The position numbers and the translations under genes were made by a program. Below, piece by piece: positions 1-12,488 of a stretch of DNA of 64,000 nt (its first letter is position 1; each line of letters begins with the position of its first letter). This stretch comes from Papiliotrema nemorosa (lineage: Eukaryota; Basidiomycota; Tremellomycetes; Tremellales; Rhynchogastremaceae), in assembly GCA_032158125.1 (NCBI GenBank), contig JASKOT010000001.1, positions 992,001 to 1,056,000 on the forward strand. Reading direction: 5' to 3'. Below the pieces are notes generated by a model. It searched no databases and was not told where the DNA came from. It was given only the letters and a program-made list of their open reading frames with translations.

Positions 1-3000
1 AAGTAGAACAGCTGCTCCCGTCTGATCTACCCCACATGGAAGACTACATCAGGCTGTCTGGCGCTGAGCAGGATCTCCAAGCGAAGAAATCGCAAAACGG
101 CGGAATCAAGCTCTCGGATACACCAGAGAAGATTACCAAATGGATGTTGGTTGCCAACCTCTGGCGAGGACGGGGAATGACGGTCTTCATCAGTGCGTTC
201 CTCTCCGCAGTCATCGGCTTGCCTTTACTGAATTTTAGCCTTCATTTTCGAGACGATTACCACCTGCTTCAGCTACCTGCAAATTTACTCCATGCACGAG
301 ATCATCGCGTCATTTGACGATCCTTCTCGCGACAACAGAGCGTACGCCCAATTGATGTGCTGGGGTTTGTTTGTAGGGCAAACGACGGAGTGTATCCTAC
401 AGGCCTACTCTTGGTGAGCTTTGCAAGAGGCGTTCGCCCAGCTGATAGTCAGGTCTCGGGAGAATTATCTGCTTCACATGCCGGTCAAGATGTCGATGGC
501 AGCATTGGTGTGTATCGGGAGAGACTCTTTGATTGATCCTCTAGCTGTTCAAGAAGATTCTCCGAGTCACTGATGTCAAAACGGTCGAGGCTCACAACCT
601 GACAGCCAAAGAGACCGAGCAAGGAAAAGGTCGAAGCCAAATTATCAACCTCTTGATCATCGATTCTGGATCCATGGCAAGTCTCGCAACCCATATATGG
701 AACGCCTCGAATGCTCTCATCGCTTGTGAGTCTATAATACAGTCGAATGGAGTTCGATCGTTGACAACAGTCATTGTTGGAGTAGTATTTCTATATCAGA
801 TGTTCGGAGTCAGTGCGCTTATTGGGATCGCATGTGTACCTTTAAGCGCACCCATTTCGATCTATGTGTCCAAGCAGTCCTACCGTAAGCCCATACCATT
901 AGAGCTAGAATTTCCAGCTGACTTCGAAAGGAGCAGACAAAGCTTGGGCTAGAGCGCGAGATGCTCGAGCTAGCGCCATCAAGGAATTTCTACTATGCTA
1001 TAAGGTCATCAAGGTGGGTCGAAAATCTCAATTAGCATGGTGAGCTCGTGGGCTGACTTCCCAGTTGAATGCCTTCGAGCCTTATTTCCGACGCAAAATT
1101 GAGCGCCTCCGTAGCAACGAGGTCATTTGGCAGAGATGGCGTTTCACGCTTGGAACGCTGTACAATATTTTGGCTGATCAGCTTCCTGCACTTGCAATTT
1201 TTGTCACGTTCTTCTTCCACACAAAAGTTTTCGGACATCGATTGGAGCCTGCAACCGCCTTCGTTGCCATCACTGTTTTCAACAGAGTCAAAGGTATTCC
1301 CTTCATCCCCTCGATTCCGCTAACCCGTCAGGAGCATTGCAATTCGTGCCCTACTTTATTCAAGACCTTCTCGGCAGCATCGTCGCCTTCAATCGACTTG
1401 TGGATTTTCTCAACCGACCCGAAGTGAACATCAGTGATTGGGAATCCGACGACAAGGAGATCACCTTTTCTCGAGCCACATTTTCCTGGCCTACCGCAGC
1501 CAATGACGTTGTCGAGGTAGAAGGACTGACCCCCTTCAGACTAGTGGATTTCGACCTCAGTCTACCCGTCGGCAAACTGACGCTGGTCTGCGGTCCCCTC
1601 GGATCTGGCAAGACTTTGCTTGTAAGAGATCATGTAACTCTGGACCAATCTGACGGTCAGTTACGAGCGCTTCTTGGCGAAGCTACTCTGGAGAAAGGTA
1701 TGGTCATGGCACCCAAGACTCGAATCAATGCCACGCCGTTGAACGGATACGCTATCTCCGGACCATGGAATCTAGCAACCTGGCTCGACGATTCGGTATC
1801 ATATGCACCTCAGCAAGCATACATTCGACACGGGACCATCCGAGATAACATTCTGTTCGGCCAACCCATGTGGAGATCGAGGTACAAGGAATCGCTGCGA
1901 CAAGCCTCGCTCCTAACGGACTTGGGTAATCTGCCTGACGGAGATTTGACAGAGGTGGGCGATCATGGTGTCAATCTCGTGCGTTGAATTGAGTCGAATC
2001 GGACTGACTAACCATCCAGAGTGGTGGACAGAGAGCGCGAGTGAATTTGGCGCGGTGCATCTACTCTCGCTCGAGGACGATATACCTAGATGACATCTTG
2101 TCAGCAGTAGACGCGCATACGGCACAATTCATTGTTCAAGAATGCTTTCAGGGGGATCTGGTCAAGGGACGAACTGTGGTGCTCGTGTCTCATCATGTGG
2201 CCATATGCCTCCCGGCTGCCGATTTTGTGATCAGCCTAAAGGAAGGCCGAGTGGAGCAGGCCTGTCTCGCTTCAGAAGCCAATGTCGAAGAGCTAGAAGA
2301 ATTCGACGTGCCCTCACCCACAACGGAAGTTTCCTTCCCCATGGCCAAACATGCGAATCTCGATCAGGTTGATGCGCCAGAGGACGTCAAGCCAGACAGT
2401 CCAACTCGACAAGTCTACACGACCGAGGTGTCATCCGTCGGACGGGTCGCACAGAATCACTATCTACTGGTCTTTGCCGCTGCAGGCGGGGCTGTATATT
2501 GGCTTGTTCTCGCCTTCATCTTTGGCGCTTCAACAGCATTCACCGATATCTTGATCCCGCTCTTCTTTCGACACTGGACAGACGATGCGGCACCTTCACA
2601 TCTGGACCGTAATCTTTACATTTATCTTTCATTGGTCACTGCTACAGTTGTTTTAGGCGGAATGCGATGGGTTTGGCTATACGGAATGTTCAACTTTGGC
2701 TTTTACAATCGAGGAAGCAGAAAAATCCACTCCATGTTGCTCGACATGATCTGCTCGGCACCTTTGAGCTTTTTTGAAAGTACACCGAAGGGACGGTTGA
2801 TGAATATCTTTGGCGGGGACATGTATAGGCTGGACGGCAATTCTGCTGATGATTTTGGTCGTAAGTGCATAGCGATTCAGGAGGACCTTGGGGCTAACGT
2901 GTAGGGACCGTCATGGCTTGTAAGCTCCTCTGGTTTGGTTGCGTCGCTAATGCCGAGTCCTCTTTGTTGCGTCCTCCGCGGTCATGGTCTGCTTCCAGGC

Positions 3001-4744
3001 TCCGGCACTCTTGATCATCTTGGTCGTTTTCGGGATTCCCCTATATTGGTTAAGCGGCATGTAAGTCCGGTCGCGGTTATGTGGGACCGCTGATGACCAT
3101 AGATTGGGCAAGCTTCGAGCGGATATCCGACGCCTGACGTCGATTGCCAACTCGCCCTTGGTGACGCTATACAATGATACCATTGAGGGTATAGTAATGA
3201 TACGAGCGTGAATATTGCAGATCGCACTTTGGTGTGTAAGCTGAGATCAGATTCGGGTCAAGCAGAGTCATGATGGCGGCAATGCAAGTTCTGATGAACC
3301 GCGAGAGGGAAGCTTGGTCTGCAGACTATCTAGGTATGCCAGCTGCATCCTCAAAGTCTGATCTCATGCTGATGAGTCAGTCTACAATTGGGTCAAGGGT
3401 ATGATCCGGGCATTCGCCAGTATTTTCGTCACTGTGACCGGACTTGCGTTGGTGCGAAATGGTACGGTATCAGGACCGCAAGTTGGTTTCATCCTGCTTT
3501 TCGCCGTCAATGCCTCACAGGGTAAGCACACTTGTCGACGCGGATGACCAGCGCTGAACTTTAGGTCTTTTCGGTCTGCTAGAGACCTACAGGTAGGCTT
3601 TACCACAAGGGTCGCCGTCTAATATCTAGTAACCTGGAGCAGACTTTCGTCTCTGCTGAAAGAATCAACCATTGTGAGTCGCCTCATCCAATCGTACACC
3701 TTGCTGATATGGCAGACGTGCAGCTGGACATTGCCGAACCAAAAGATGGGGTAGTGCCTGCAAAGCAATGGCCTAATCAGGGCTCGCTCAGAATCAAGGA
3801 CCTATGCGTGCGATATGCGCCTGATCTACCTGATGTGCTCCACAATGTCTCGCTCGATGTCGAGGTACCCTCATTTTCTGTGATACGCCGCAAATAACTG
3901 ACACTCTAGCCGGGAATGCGCGTCGGTCTGGTCGGCAGCACTGGCTCGGGAAAATCCACATTGGCTCTCACCCTGTTTAGAGCTATCGAAGCACATCAAG
4001 GAGTCATCGAGATTGACGGAATCGACATTAAATCTGTCCAGCTTCAAGAACTTCGTCGAAGGCTTAATATGGTCGTGCAAGAGGGAGCCCTCTGTTCTGG
4101 CACTTTACGAGACGCGCTAGATATCACTGGGGAGATTGACGACCATGAGATATATGAAGCTCTCCGACGAGTCCATCTCATCCCTGACAAGGCAACACCA
4201 CAAGAGCTCCAGGACAATCCTTTCGCAAATCTCGACACATTCGTTGCGGTGGAAGGTGCCAATTTTTCTCACGGTCAACGACAATTGCTCTGTCTCGCTA
4301 GGGCTCTGTTGAAGCCGAGCAAGATACTGGTCATGGATGAAGCGACGTCGTCTGTAGATTTTGAGTGGGTCAAATGGCTGAGCGAGAAAGAGCAATATTG
4401 ACAAACCAGGATGGATGCGAGGATCACCGAGACCATCAAAGAGTGCTTCAAGGGCACAACGATGATTGTGATTGCTCATCGATTGGCTACAATCATGCAC
4501 TAGTAAGCATTTTCGGGAAGTTTCTCCCCAACCAAAGCTGACGTCGAAGCGACCGGGTGCTGGTACTCGACAAGGGTCGCGTCAAAGAATACGGTGAGTT
4601 TGCTGTTCCACAAATTACGCTGACAAGCTAGGTTCGCCGGCGGATCTCATCTCTAACTCGAGCTCGGCGTTCCACAGTCTGTGTATGGCGCAAGGCCGGG
4701 AAGAGTTTGACAAGTTGGCAGCCATGGTTGGTGCGTCAGAGTGA
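1..4744 (+). CDS. ABCC (MRP-type) ABC transporter, 5' end outside window
   Basis: This is a full-size ABC exporter of the ABCC/multidrug-resistance-associated family, expected to pump conjugates or drugs across a plasma or vacuolar membrane. Coding is already open at base 3, so the N-terminus lies outside the window. In order I see membrane helices of TMD1 (about 150-1400), NBD1 with Walker A GPLGSGKT (1592-1615), the SGGQRARV signature just after an intron ending near 2019 and Walker [10 protein letters not shown] (about 2085), TMD2 (about 2440-3600), then NBD2 with Walker A GSTGSGKS (3934-3957), signature FSHGQRQL (about 4264) and MDEATSSVD (about 4333). The last codons end in a TGA at 4742-4744. 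There are many short introns. NBD2 has a degenerate stretch after its Q-loop ([11 protein letters not shown] instead of the usual QDP-type motif) and His in the signature. The family is clear; the substrate is not visible. Confidence 0.9.
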
Positions 4745-4971
4745 AGCGTCATGTACGTCAATAGAACCCAGGATACAGTGTGAAGCATTGTAGACGTATA
4801 TGTATAATCATCATACCAATCGGGTCAAGTCAGAGCGTTTATGCAGAATCCCAGGACCAATTTGCATCGCGAAGCGCTTCGAGCTGACGCTTTCAGTCCG
4901 ATTCAGACCATGAAGGGCATCACATCGTCACTATCATACAGTGTAAGTGAAAAGTCTATAGATATATCGGA

Positions 4972-6861
4972 TCAATAACCGCCCGGACCGGTCTGATCAG
5001 CTTCTCTCCTCCTTCCTCGCCCTATATCCGAATCGGCAGACATCCCAGTCGCCCCGGTGTTCGCTCTTGATCTGCGAGAAGACCCCTCGGTGCCTCTTCT
5101 CTCTCTACGCATCCATGCGAGATAACGTGGGAATCCAGATTGCGTTGGCGGATTTTGTCCTGCCGTAGCCGGGGAAGAGGGATTAGAATCGACAGTCGGC
5201 GAACCGACTGGGTTCGGGTTGTTGAAGTCTATACGGGTCAGCTTGACCACGGAAGGTGGGATTGGAAGCTCACCTTTTCTGCACAGGGGGCAGCTGCTAG
5301 ATTGTTGTAAAAGCCTGATATTAGCGTTTTCGAGAAAATCGACATGAATCCGCTTACCAAGGATCTATACAGGCTTGATGATACACATGTCCAATCTCAC
5401 AAGGCAACACTCGGAGGTCGTCGCCAGTCTCGAAATCGAGCAGACAAATTGGGCATTGATCCTCTACCCTCTCACCATGCCCAGGCTGTCCGATCGCCTC
5501 TGTTCCACGTTTCTGCATCTCGTAGCCGGATGTCGTGCGAGAGGTCGAAGGGGAGAAGAAGGACGCCTTTGCGCTAAGCGTATCGTCTATCGATTCGGAA
5601 CGAGGTCTAGATCCAACTCCCGAATGAAGGGTGCCCGATTCGAGCGTATGTAAGGATAGATGCTGAGAATACCGATGTGCCGAGTTGCGCGACGTCGACC
5701 TTTGCATAACCGGCAGAGCAATAGTGTCCAGACCAGCCTCGGAAGACAATCTTTTCGGGGCCATATGCGGTGCCGTATCACCTCGACTAAATTTGATCAC
5801 GGGGAAAGTGTCCAGAATGGCCTGAGCAATACCGCCGGCTGTACTCTGAGCCCCTTGTTGGTCGTTCCCCTCTCTCCTGCCGTATCGCTCTGGGTGTCGC
5901 ATGGCCCGTCGAGCACCCACGATTACCATCATGATGAAAGCCATGGAGATAATACCTGTGATAACGTAAAGCGCAATCATGGATCCTGGAGTTTTCTTCT
6001 TCCCGCTTTCCACCGCGGCAGAGGTAGCGTTGGGTATACCTGTGGGCGTAGCTTGACCGGTGGAGTTTCGGGCAGTCAATGTGCCGATGAGATATGTGCG
6101 ATACACGGGAGCATTGTTCGCCAGACTGTTATTCACGTCGACCGCCCTGTGTGTCAGTGAAATCACTGGAATCCACAAAAGAACGCACGAATCATTCAAG
6201 AGCGTCCCATTGTAGTAGTAGAATGTATCGTTTGTATGCGTCCACTGATTATCGATCACCCTGCCGGTCAGAGGCCATCCTGTCAACTGGAACAGCTCAT
6301 CTCACCTGGCAACTTGAACAGTCTTGGTCGCAAAGACATCCAGAGGTTTCTCAAAATCGGTAATATATTCTTGGTTCAATAGACAACTCTGACTCGTCGC
6401 AGTATAAAGGAGCTATCATAAGCTTCGCCTCGTGAAGGTGCTCGATAACATCTCACCGCAGACACGGCCCCTCGATCCCTGGCTAGGGTGAAGATATCCC
6501 ATTCCTGACTCGCCAACGTCTCATTCACATCGCAAGAGATATACGCAATCCACGGTGTTGAAGTCGACACGTTAGGTCCCATGGTTCCCTCTGTGAAATG
6601 TACCAATGCACCCGAAGTCGTCCCTCCAGTAGGAATATCCGCTTGGAGTTGGTAAGACACCCTGCCCGAGTAAACGGACGGCGGGTCGGTCCATGAGATT
6701 GAGATTGACGAAGAATCGGTGAGATTCAGCCCAGAGGTGTCGTTGACTGGAAGTGCCGGGATATAGGCCTTGGTGGAAGGGAGAAAGGCGGAAAGGATAA
6801 GGGAGTATATGGTAGGGACATTGAGGATGGACAAAAGGGATGGCCGAGAGTCGACCATCAT
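4972..6861 (-). CDS. Membrane-anchored RING-H2 E3 ubiquitin ligase (PA-TM-RING type)
   Basis: A predicted transmembrane ubiquitin ligase of endomembranes. The start at 6861 opens with Met-Met and a hydrophobic signal segment (SLILSAF...). An N-glycosylated lumenal part follows that resembles a protease-associated domain. Next comes a transmembrane helix (MIALYVITGIISMAFIMM, about 5970), a Ser-rich cytosolic stretch, and a RING-H2 finger: CPICLLDF, then LPCEIGHVYHQACIDPW, then after an intron SSSCPLCRK (about 5275-5450). All eight zinc ligands of the C3H2C3 pattern are present, so it should be active. The C-terminal tail is Pro/Ser/Arg-rich and stops at 4972. At least two introns interrupt the lumenal part (about 6140-6460) and one follows the RING. 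It lies tail-to-tail with the ABC transporter, 227 bp away. Target proteins are unknown. Confidence 0.85.
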
Positions 6862-7390
6862 CTTGGTAATCTGGGTGGTGGGTAGCTAAGGGCAGTTGAG
6901 CGGATCTGGATACCCGTAGATCCACATCCTATGATAATCAACCGTATAGATCGAAGGTCAAAGTGAAGGAAGGGAGTGGTGATATTCGCAAATAGGGTCG
7001 TCCTTGATGGCCAAGAGTTATTTCCGGCCGTACGATAATCACCTCAACAAAGGATCGCCTGTGTTTGCCGATGACAGGGCAATGACTATCAGAGATCTTG
7101 GCAGATGAGTGATGGTCCGGTGCTGTTAGCTGATGCGAGCAAGTGGCAGTGGTACTCGTAGTACGTTGGGCAGCGGAAGTGTCGAGAACTACTGTGCGGA
7201 ACGCTCGTCGTGTGAAGCGACTAGCCAACAAACACTGGCATCCCCGAGGCGGGCCCCCAGGCATCGCCTTGTAGTTAATGACATTTCTTTTGCATGGAGA
7301 TCCATTTGCATGCATGCAATGAAGAGATAAAAAATCATTAACAGGAAACAAATCGGTACGATCATGCTGGTCAGCATCCCGTGTTCCCTT
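6862..7390. other. Intergenic: RING ligase promoter and RBM39 3' flank
   Basis: These 529 bases separate the start of the RING ligase from the stop of the RBM39-like gene; both are on the minus strand. One minus-strand open frame (6938-7351) has no recognisable composition or family motif and no good coding signal. I treat the stretch as 3'UTR plus promoter. Confidence 0.5.
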
Positions 7391-9707
7391 TTACAGGTGA
7401 GCCTTGAACAAGGTCTCGGTGATGAAGGAAGCTTGAAGCTTGTTGCCGCTGAAGAATCGTCCACCTAGACCTTTTTGAGCCGCATCGGCATTTCGAACAG
7501 TCTCAAACTCCATATACACCTCACCCTATGAGTCAGCACAAGTACTGGGTAAGGTCTTTGGACATACAGCAGACATCTTGTCAACCTTGATACGCTTGAC
7601 AAGCCCATATTTGGCATCTACCTCTCCCTTGACATCTTCAGCCAGATCGAGGTCCCAGTTTCGTTCAGTCTCACTGAAGAGTGAGCTCAGTCCGTCGAGA
7701 CGCTTCCATTGACTCACTTGTCTGGGTTAAACATGGGCGCGACGAGCAAAAATCTTGTAGGCTCGACATTTTGCTGTCGAGAAGGACTAAAATCAGCATT
7801 CTATCAAACAGCCGACTCACGGCTCGGGTCTGCTCGATCGAGCGGCGCCGCCTCCGGGCTCGTCTCGAGCCAGCTTTCGCATGAGCTGTTGTCTCGCCAC
7901 GGCGTCCATCTTGGGTCCTCGTCGCGGGTCATCAATCTGGTCTGGAAGCTGCGATCGTTCTTGATACGCGTGCACTTTGACTGGAGTGTCAGCGTATCCC
8001 GATGCTCCCATACGCACTATTTCTACCGGCCAACTCGAAGCCGTTCATCGCATCTACAGCCATCTGGGCAGCACCGAGCTCTTTGAATTGCACATACGCA
8101 GTCTCTTTGCTTTGCCCGTTCTGTCATCAGCAGGACGCAATGAAGTAAACTCACAAAGTGATAATGCAGATCGACAAATTCGATAGCACCAAATGCCTCG
8201 AAGACCTGCGTCACGTCGTCCTTGTTCAAGGTAGAAGCAAGATTGGTAACGAAAAGTCTGTGGTAAGGGATCGAAGCGTATCTATTCTTTTCCATGTCGA
8301 GACCAGGAGGGAGGGCAAGTCCGGTACTCAAAGGTGGGAAGTGGATGTTTTGAGGAACGGCCCTTGGAATGCCTTGAGCGTGACGCCTGGTTAATCAGCT
8401 ACGTTTCAGCATGTCACTCACCCTCCAGCCATGATACTGGCAATGTCCACTCCGTCTCGGTTCTTTTCTGATTCGGTGAGCTGAATGCTGATGGGAATAC
8501 CCATGACAATCTGGCCGGAAAGCTTCTCGTCAGCGCTTGACACCAAACAAGCTGATACATACGGCCAAAGCCTTGTTGACCAGCTCAACCGCGTCCAACT
8601 CGACATAGCCAATTCTAAGCGTAAGCGCGAGTCTAGACTTGTGTATAATCTCACCCCTTGGATCGTCGTGATACTCGATCCATGACGACTCGTGCATCTC
8701 GTACGGCTCCTCGACCCAATTTGTGCTCGAAGAATAGCCCTAAATCTTGAGAAGTCATTCGAGCGGCAAGTTGGGAGACAAAAACGGATCGAGCCTCAGA
8801 GTCCACCTCGTGCAAGAGTTGCGCAGCGGGATCTTGGGGTGCTGATGGTTCACTATCGTCAGGCGGGGGAGGCGGCGCTTCTCGAGGAGGCGGGGAACGT
8901 CGCATTGGACGAGGTGAGAAGTCACGCGGACCTCGGAAGTCTCGAGGAGGACCAATGTCTCGCTACCGATCAGCCTCGAGTTAATGCTTATAATCACTCA
9001 CGTTTGGCCTGTCAATGCTTTGACGCTCTGCACGCATTTCTCGGTCTCGACTATCTCGTCGTCTGTCTTCCGGAGGGAACGATCGTCGAGGGATCATCCT
9101 GTCGTCTCGAGGTGAGCCAGGGAGTAATTCTCGAGATCGATGAGATCGATACGATTCTCGAGACCTATCTCGTTCTCTATGTTCGTGACCTCTTGTAGAC
9201 CCTCGGGCAGAACGATCATCATACTCTCTGTCCCGACCACCACGACCATCTCGGTCATCACGTCCCTCTCTTTCCCTCTCACGTTCTCGTCGTCGACGAT
9301 GTCTCTCCTCTCTCTCTTCTTCCGTTTCCTCCTCTCGATGTCGCTCGTGTCGTCTCTTTCGTTCAGCCCTCTCTTCTTCAGTCTCATTCTCGTAATGCCT
9401 TCGATGTCGCTCGCGACGCTCCCGTTCTCTCTCAGAGTCTCGATCTCGATCTCTTTCCCTATCTCGGTCACGTTCACGCTCTCTATCACGGTCTCTATCG
9501 CCATTCTCGTCGTCTCGGTGACGATGTCGACGTGTGGATTGCCTATCACGATCATCTTCATCGTTTTCACGATGACGCTTCTCACGGTTGCTGTCGCGTC
9601 AGCATGCTCCTTTCAGCATCACCCACAGGTACTCACGAGGTGATGTCTGGAGTCTTATCACGTCCATTCAAAGGTGTAGCATCTTTCATTGGAGGTGTGT
9701 CTGACAT
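7391..9707 (-). CDS. RBM39/RSD1-type splicing factor (RS domain, RRMs, UHM)
   Basis: A nuclear pre-mRNA splicing factor of the CC1-like (RBM39/Rsd1) family. The chosen start at 9707 gives MSDTPPMKDATP; a 46-nt intron then leads into a long Arg-Asp/Arg-Glu/Arg-Ser domain (about 9130-9590). RRM1 follows (SVFVSQLAARMTSQDL, about 8780), then RRM2 (HRLFVTNLASTLNKDDV, about 8240). The C-terminal third RRM is a U2AF-homology motif with GRFFSGNKLQASF and ends ETLFKAHL just before the TAA at 7391-7393. UHM domains bind tryptophan-containing ligand motifs of SF1/SF3b1-type partners, so a role in 3' splice-site recognition is expected. There are about eight introns. The RS region gives a misleading long open frame on the other strand. 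It is divergent from the SAP30-like gene. Confidence 0.9.
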
Positions 9708-10353
9708 TTTGGCAAGTCGCAACGACGGAAGGAAGGACAAGGGTTGTTGCGAAAAGTCGTCTCGCTCAACGAGACTTGAACCTCCCGCCACTCTCGGTGA
9801 TTCCACCCATTTCACCGCAGTTGGCTGAGTGTTCCTCAAAGATGGCTATGCATAATCCAAGCACCTTGTACTAGTCAACGACGAGTGTCTGATTGTGGGT
9901 AGTAGCACAATGATATGAGGGTATTTGCTGCATGGAAAGCGTAGAGACAGCATGCGTGATCCTCTGGGTGGCGGGCACACTTAAAAGACTCGCCCAACGC
10001 TGCGACTTGTTGGTCTGCAGGCAGCGCTTGCGGTGTACTTGTCCATCCTGCTTGCCTGCGTCACTACAAAGACACCATGAGCATGCCTAGAATGATATCA
10101 CATAGGTAAGACGTTGGTTGAGATAGTCTGAAGAGGAGATCTACGTCGAGCCCATTTATCGGAAGTCTCCGCCTCCACTTTGGTCGACCAAAAACACCAC
10201 CCAAACCCCTCGGTCCAGATGTATACACTGCATCGTCTGTCGTCCCACATATATCATCTCTGGGCCTAGATTCCAGCTCGCAAACTCTCAAGCCGACTGT
10301 ATCAGCATCTGTAATCAGCATCTGTATCATCCCAGTCATTCCCACGAAACACC
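9708..10353. promoter_or_regulatory. Divergent intergenic region, RBM39-like / SAP30-like
   Basis: These 646 bases lie between two start codons facing apart and must hold both promoters. I see no gene. A stretch near 9765-9785 (minus strand GGTTCAAGTCT) looks like a tRNA B box, but no tRNA fold could be built around it. No clear TATA box was seen. Confidence 0.5.
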
Positions 10354-11414
10354 ATGGCACCGCTTGACGTGCCATCACCAACCCCGTCAAGTCTCGCTCA
10401 GCCTCCAGCCCCAGCGAATCCCAAACGACCTCGTCCCAGCGCCGCGACAGCCTCCACAGCCGGTCCATCTCGGGTCAAAAGGCGTAAAGCGGATGACAAT
10501 GGCGCGGACGACGATACGCCAGGACCGGGAGGGAGAGGTAAACAGGCTCAAGGGCAAGGGACCGGAATGGGAAAGGGTCGCGAAGAGGATTGGGGTGAAC
10601 CATCAGCCGACGTGATTACCAAGGTAAGCTCCTGCATGTCGCGTGGTGATACCAATACCGATGGCTAGATCGATTTCAATGCGCTCCCAGATGAGACGCT
10701 GTATAAATACCTCGAATATCATGATCTACTACCGAGGTGGACGACCTCGCCATGGTCTGAAGATCCCTGTACACCTCGTTCGTCCAGACAGCTTGAACCA
10801 CCTTCTGCGTGACACTGATCCCTTAGCCAACGCGCTTTACACAAACCACTCTCATCAGGCAAATCAACCCGCCACAGATACGCAAGAGCTTCCCGAATCA
10901 AGCCAGGACCTGTCCAGTCAAATCCTAGAACCTATGGCAGTCGATGTACCCGCAGGGCCCGTTACAGCAACCGCTGAAGGCGGCGTATCCATCTCTCAAG
11001 AGCCCTCGAAAACCTCAGAGGACGTGGATGGTGCGAAACCCGACATTGAAGGAGACGAGGTGGATGATGAACCGCCAATCGCACCTACAACTCGATCTAA
11101 AACCGCCACTTTCCGTAAAGCCCCAACTCCTCCCCCTGCTTCCCCCTCACCAGCACCTGAAGTCAAAAGGGGTGTGATCACACTGTCCGACGTCGCTGCA
11201 GCTCGAGGTGTTCTTGCAGAAAAGGCCAATGCGCATTGGGTCAAAGGTCTGGGCGGGGGCCAGAACAAGGAAAGCGAGACGATTGTCAATTTTTTGTATA
11301 AGATGAAAGCTGGGCCTGGTGAGTCTCATTGCGACAAGCCTCACGGAGTACGCTGATCAATCAGGGAGATTGTTGCGACTGTATAACCCTTATCCGCCTC
11401 CAAATTCATACTGA
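10354..11414 (+). CDS. SAP30-like Sin3/HDAC complex subunit, with an internal frame break
   Basis: A likely nuclear subunit of the Sin3 histone deacetylase complex. The start at 10354 leads into a disordered, basic, Pro/Ala-rich N-terminus. After an intron (about 10624-10668) comes DFNALPDETLYKYLEYHDLL, like the first half of the SAP30 Sin3-binding domain. After a long acidic and Pro-rich linker the second half appears (ARGVLAEKANAHW...ESETIVNFLYKMKA, about 11190-11310). A last intron (11319-11364) leads to a short tail ending in TGA 11412-11414. The two halves lie in different frames: the first runs into TGA at about 10809, the second is open from before 10800. An unrecognised intron of length 3n+1 between about 10735 and 10880, or a one-base assembly error or mutation, must join them. 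The family call rests on motif similarity, not on a search. Confidence 0.65.
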
Positions 11415-11501
11415 TACGTTGCAACGCCAATATCCTGTAACAATGTATAGCCTACGTTCCATATCCGAAGCATCACACCCGCGGCGTAAATGAAAGAGAT
11501 G

Positions 11502-12488
11502 CTATTTAGATCCGCTCGAGACGGCCTGCTCGTCTCGCTGCGCGTCTCTGATAATCGATGTCATTGGTACCAGCCGGTCCCGTTTCAGAAGCCAATTCGG
11601 GGCCGGAGCGCCGAGAAACTCTGGTCGCGGCATATTCAGTGTGGACGTCTTATGCCAATACTCACACTGGTAGGTGTCAGTAGTGGGTGATTGCACGACA
11701 GAAGACTCACCGTCACGCATAAACCCGACTTCTCGCCTCCTGGCTCGGCGCACTGCTTGGGCCACTGACCCTCGGGGCTGGGGATCTCGAGCCATTTGAA
11801 GATCTTCCTGCCGTCAACCCTCTTGCCTTTCAACTCGGTCCCAGTGTATTCCGAGCCTTCATGATCCACTTCGACCAGCGACTCCTTGTCTGGATCGAAC
11901 CGTACACTTGCTCTGTCGTCAGTGAGCTGGTAATGGTCCTGAAAATCCGAGGGTAGCAAGGGGTAATGCGATGAAATGCAGTGCGTCTTGTCGCAGAGGC
12001 ACAGCGGGACTGCGGTTTCGCCTTCTTCAAGCGGTCGAATCGTCCTGCCCTCAAGACGGAAATTGCCTTGTCGAATGGCTTCGTATTGGTTTCCGGAGAC
12101 CAAGATGGTATCTGCGCTCTTAGCAGACAAGTCTGAAAGGCTTCAATAGACACTTACCAAGGTGCAGCCCGTTCGGCTGAGAATCGGGATCATGCACAGT
12201 CACGCACATGACGTGCGATCGAGGAGAAGAAGCCCTTGACGTCGACGGGGCGGATCCCACCATAAGTCCTGGACTTGGAAAAGGCGAAAGGCGACTGGAA
12301 TCATTGTCCCCAGATCCTTCCGAATCACTTCGGCTGCGAGGTGCAGCACAACCCCGAACGATGTCAAATAAATGGCGCGTAATCGATGGTCGCCTCTGCT
12401 CGGAATCTGAGTCGTTGGCGGTCTGAATGGGTGTGTTAGGCAGTCTCGGGGTTGACGCGCGTGACTGGTTGCCAGACTTGTCCGACAT
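11502..12488 (-). CDS. Hypothetical Ser-rich protein with Cys-rich C-terminal half
   Basis: I do not recognise this protein. The ATG at 12486-12488 gives MSDKSGNQSRASTPRLPNTP, a Ser/Pro-rich disordered region of about 120 residues with many potential phosphosites. A conserved-looking C-terminal half follows, with charged and aromatic residues and several cysteines (CLCDKTHC, then after the last intron CEYWHK). Two introns fit frame and consensus: one near 12115-12158 whose acceptor is CGCAG, and one at about 11671-11714. The C-terminus ends AVSSGSK. The Cys/His spacing could bind a metal, but no known zinc-finger pattern is complete. It lies tail-to-tail with the SAP30-like gene, 87 bp apart, so the two transcripts probably overlap in their 3'UTRs. 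Confidence 0.65.

Noticed and set aside
5354..6160. Plus-strand frames over the RING ligase gene
   Set aside because: The minus strand carries a complete RING-H2 finger and transmembrane helix; the plus frames have no domain.
6938..7351. Minus-strand frame of about 137 codons
   Set aside because: No conserved motif, poor composition and lies between two genes; considered flanking sequence.
9140..9643. Long plus-strand open frame rich in Ser/Phe/Leu
   Set aside because: It is the antisense of the RS/RD/RE-rich domain of the RBM39-like protein; low-complexity codons keep the opposite strand open.
9750..9835. Possible tRNA on the minus strand (B-box-like GGTTCAAGTCT, a 6-bp CGGTGA/TCACCG stem, and a following TTTT)
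   Set aside because: No A box, no D arm, T-stem mispairs, and no anticodon arm at the right spacing. It lies in the 5' region of the RBM39-like gene.
10809..10826. 18-nt intron (GTGACA...CTTAG) to bridge the SAP30 frame break
   Set aside because: Its length is a multiple of three and does not reach the frame of the C-terminal half; it is also too short.
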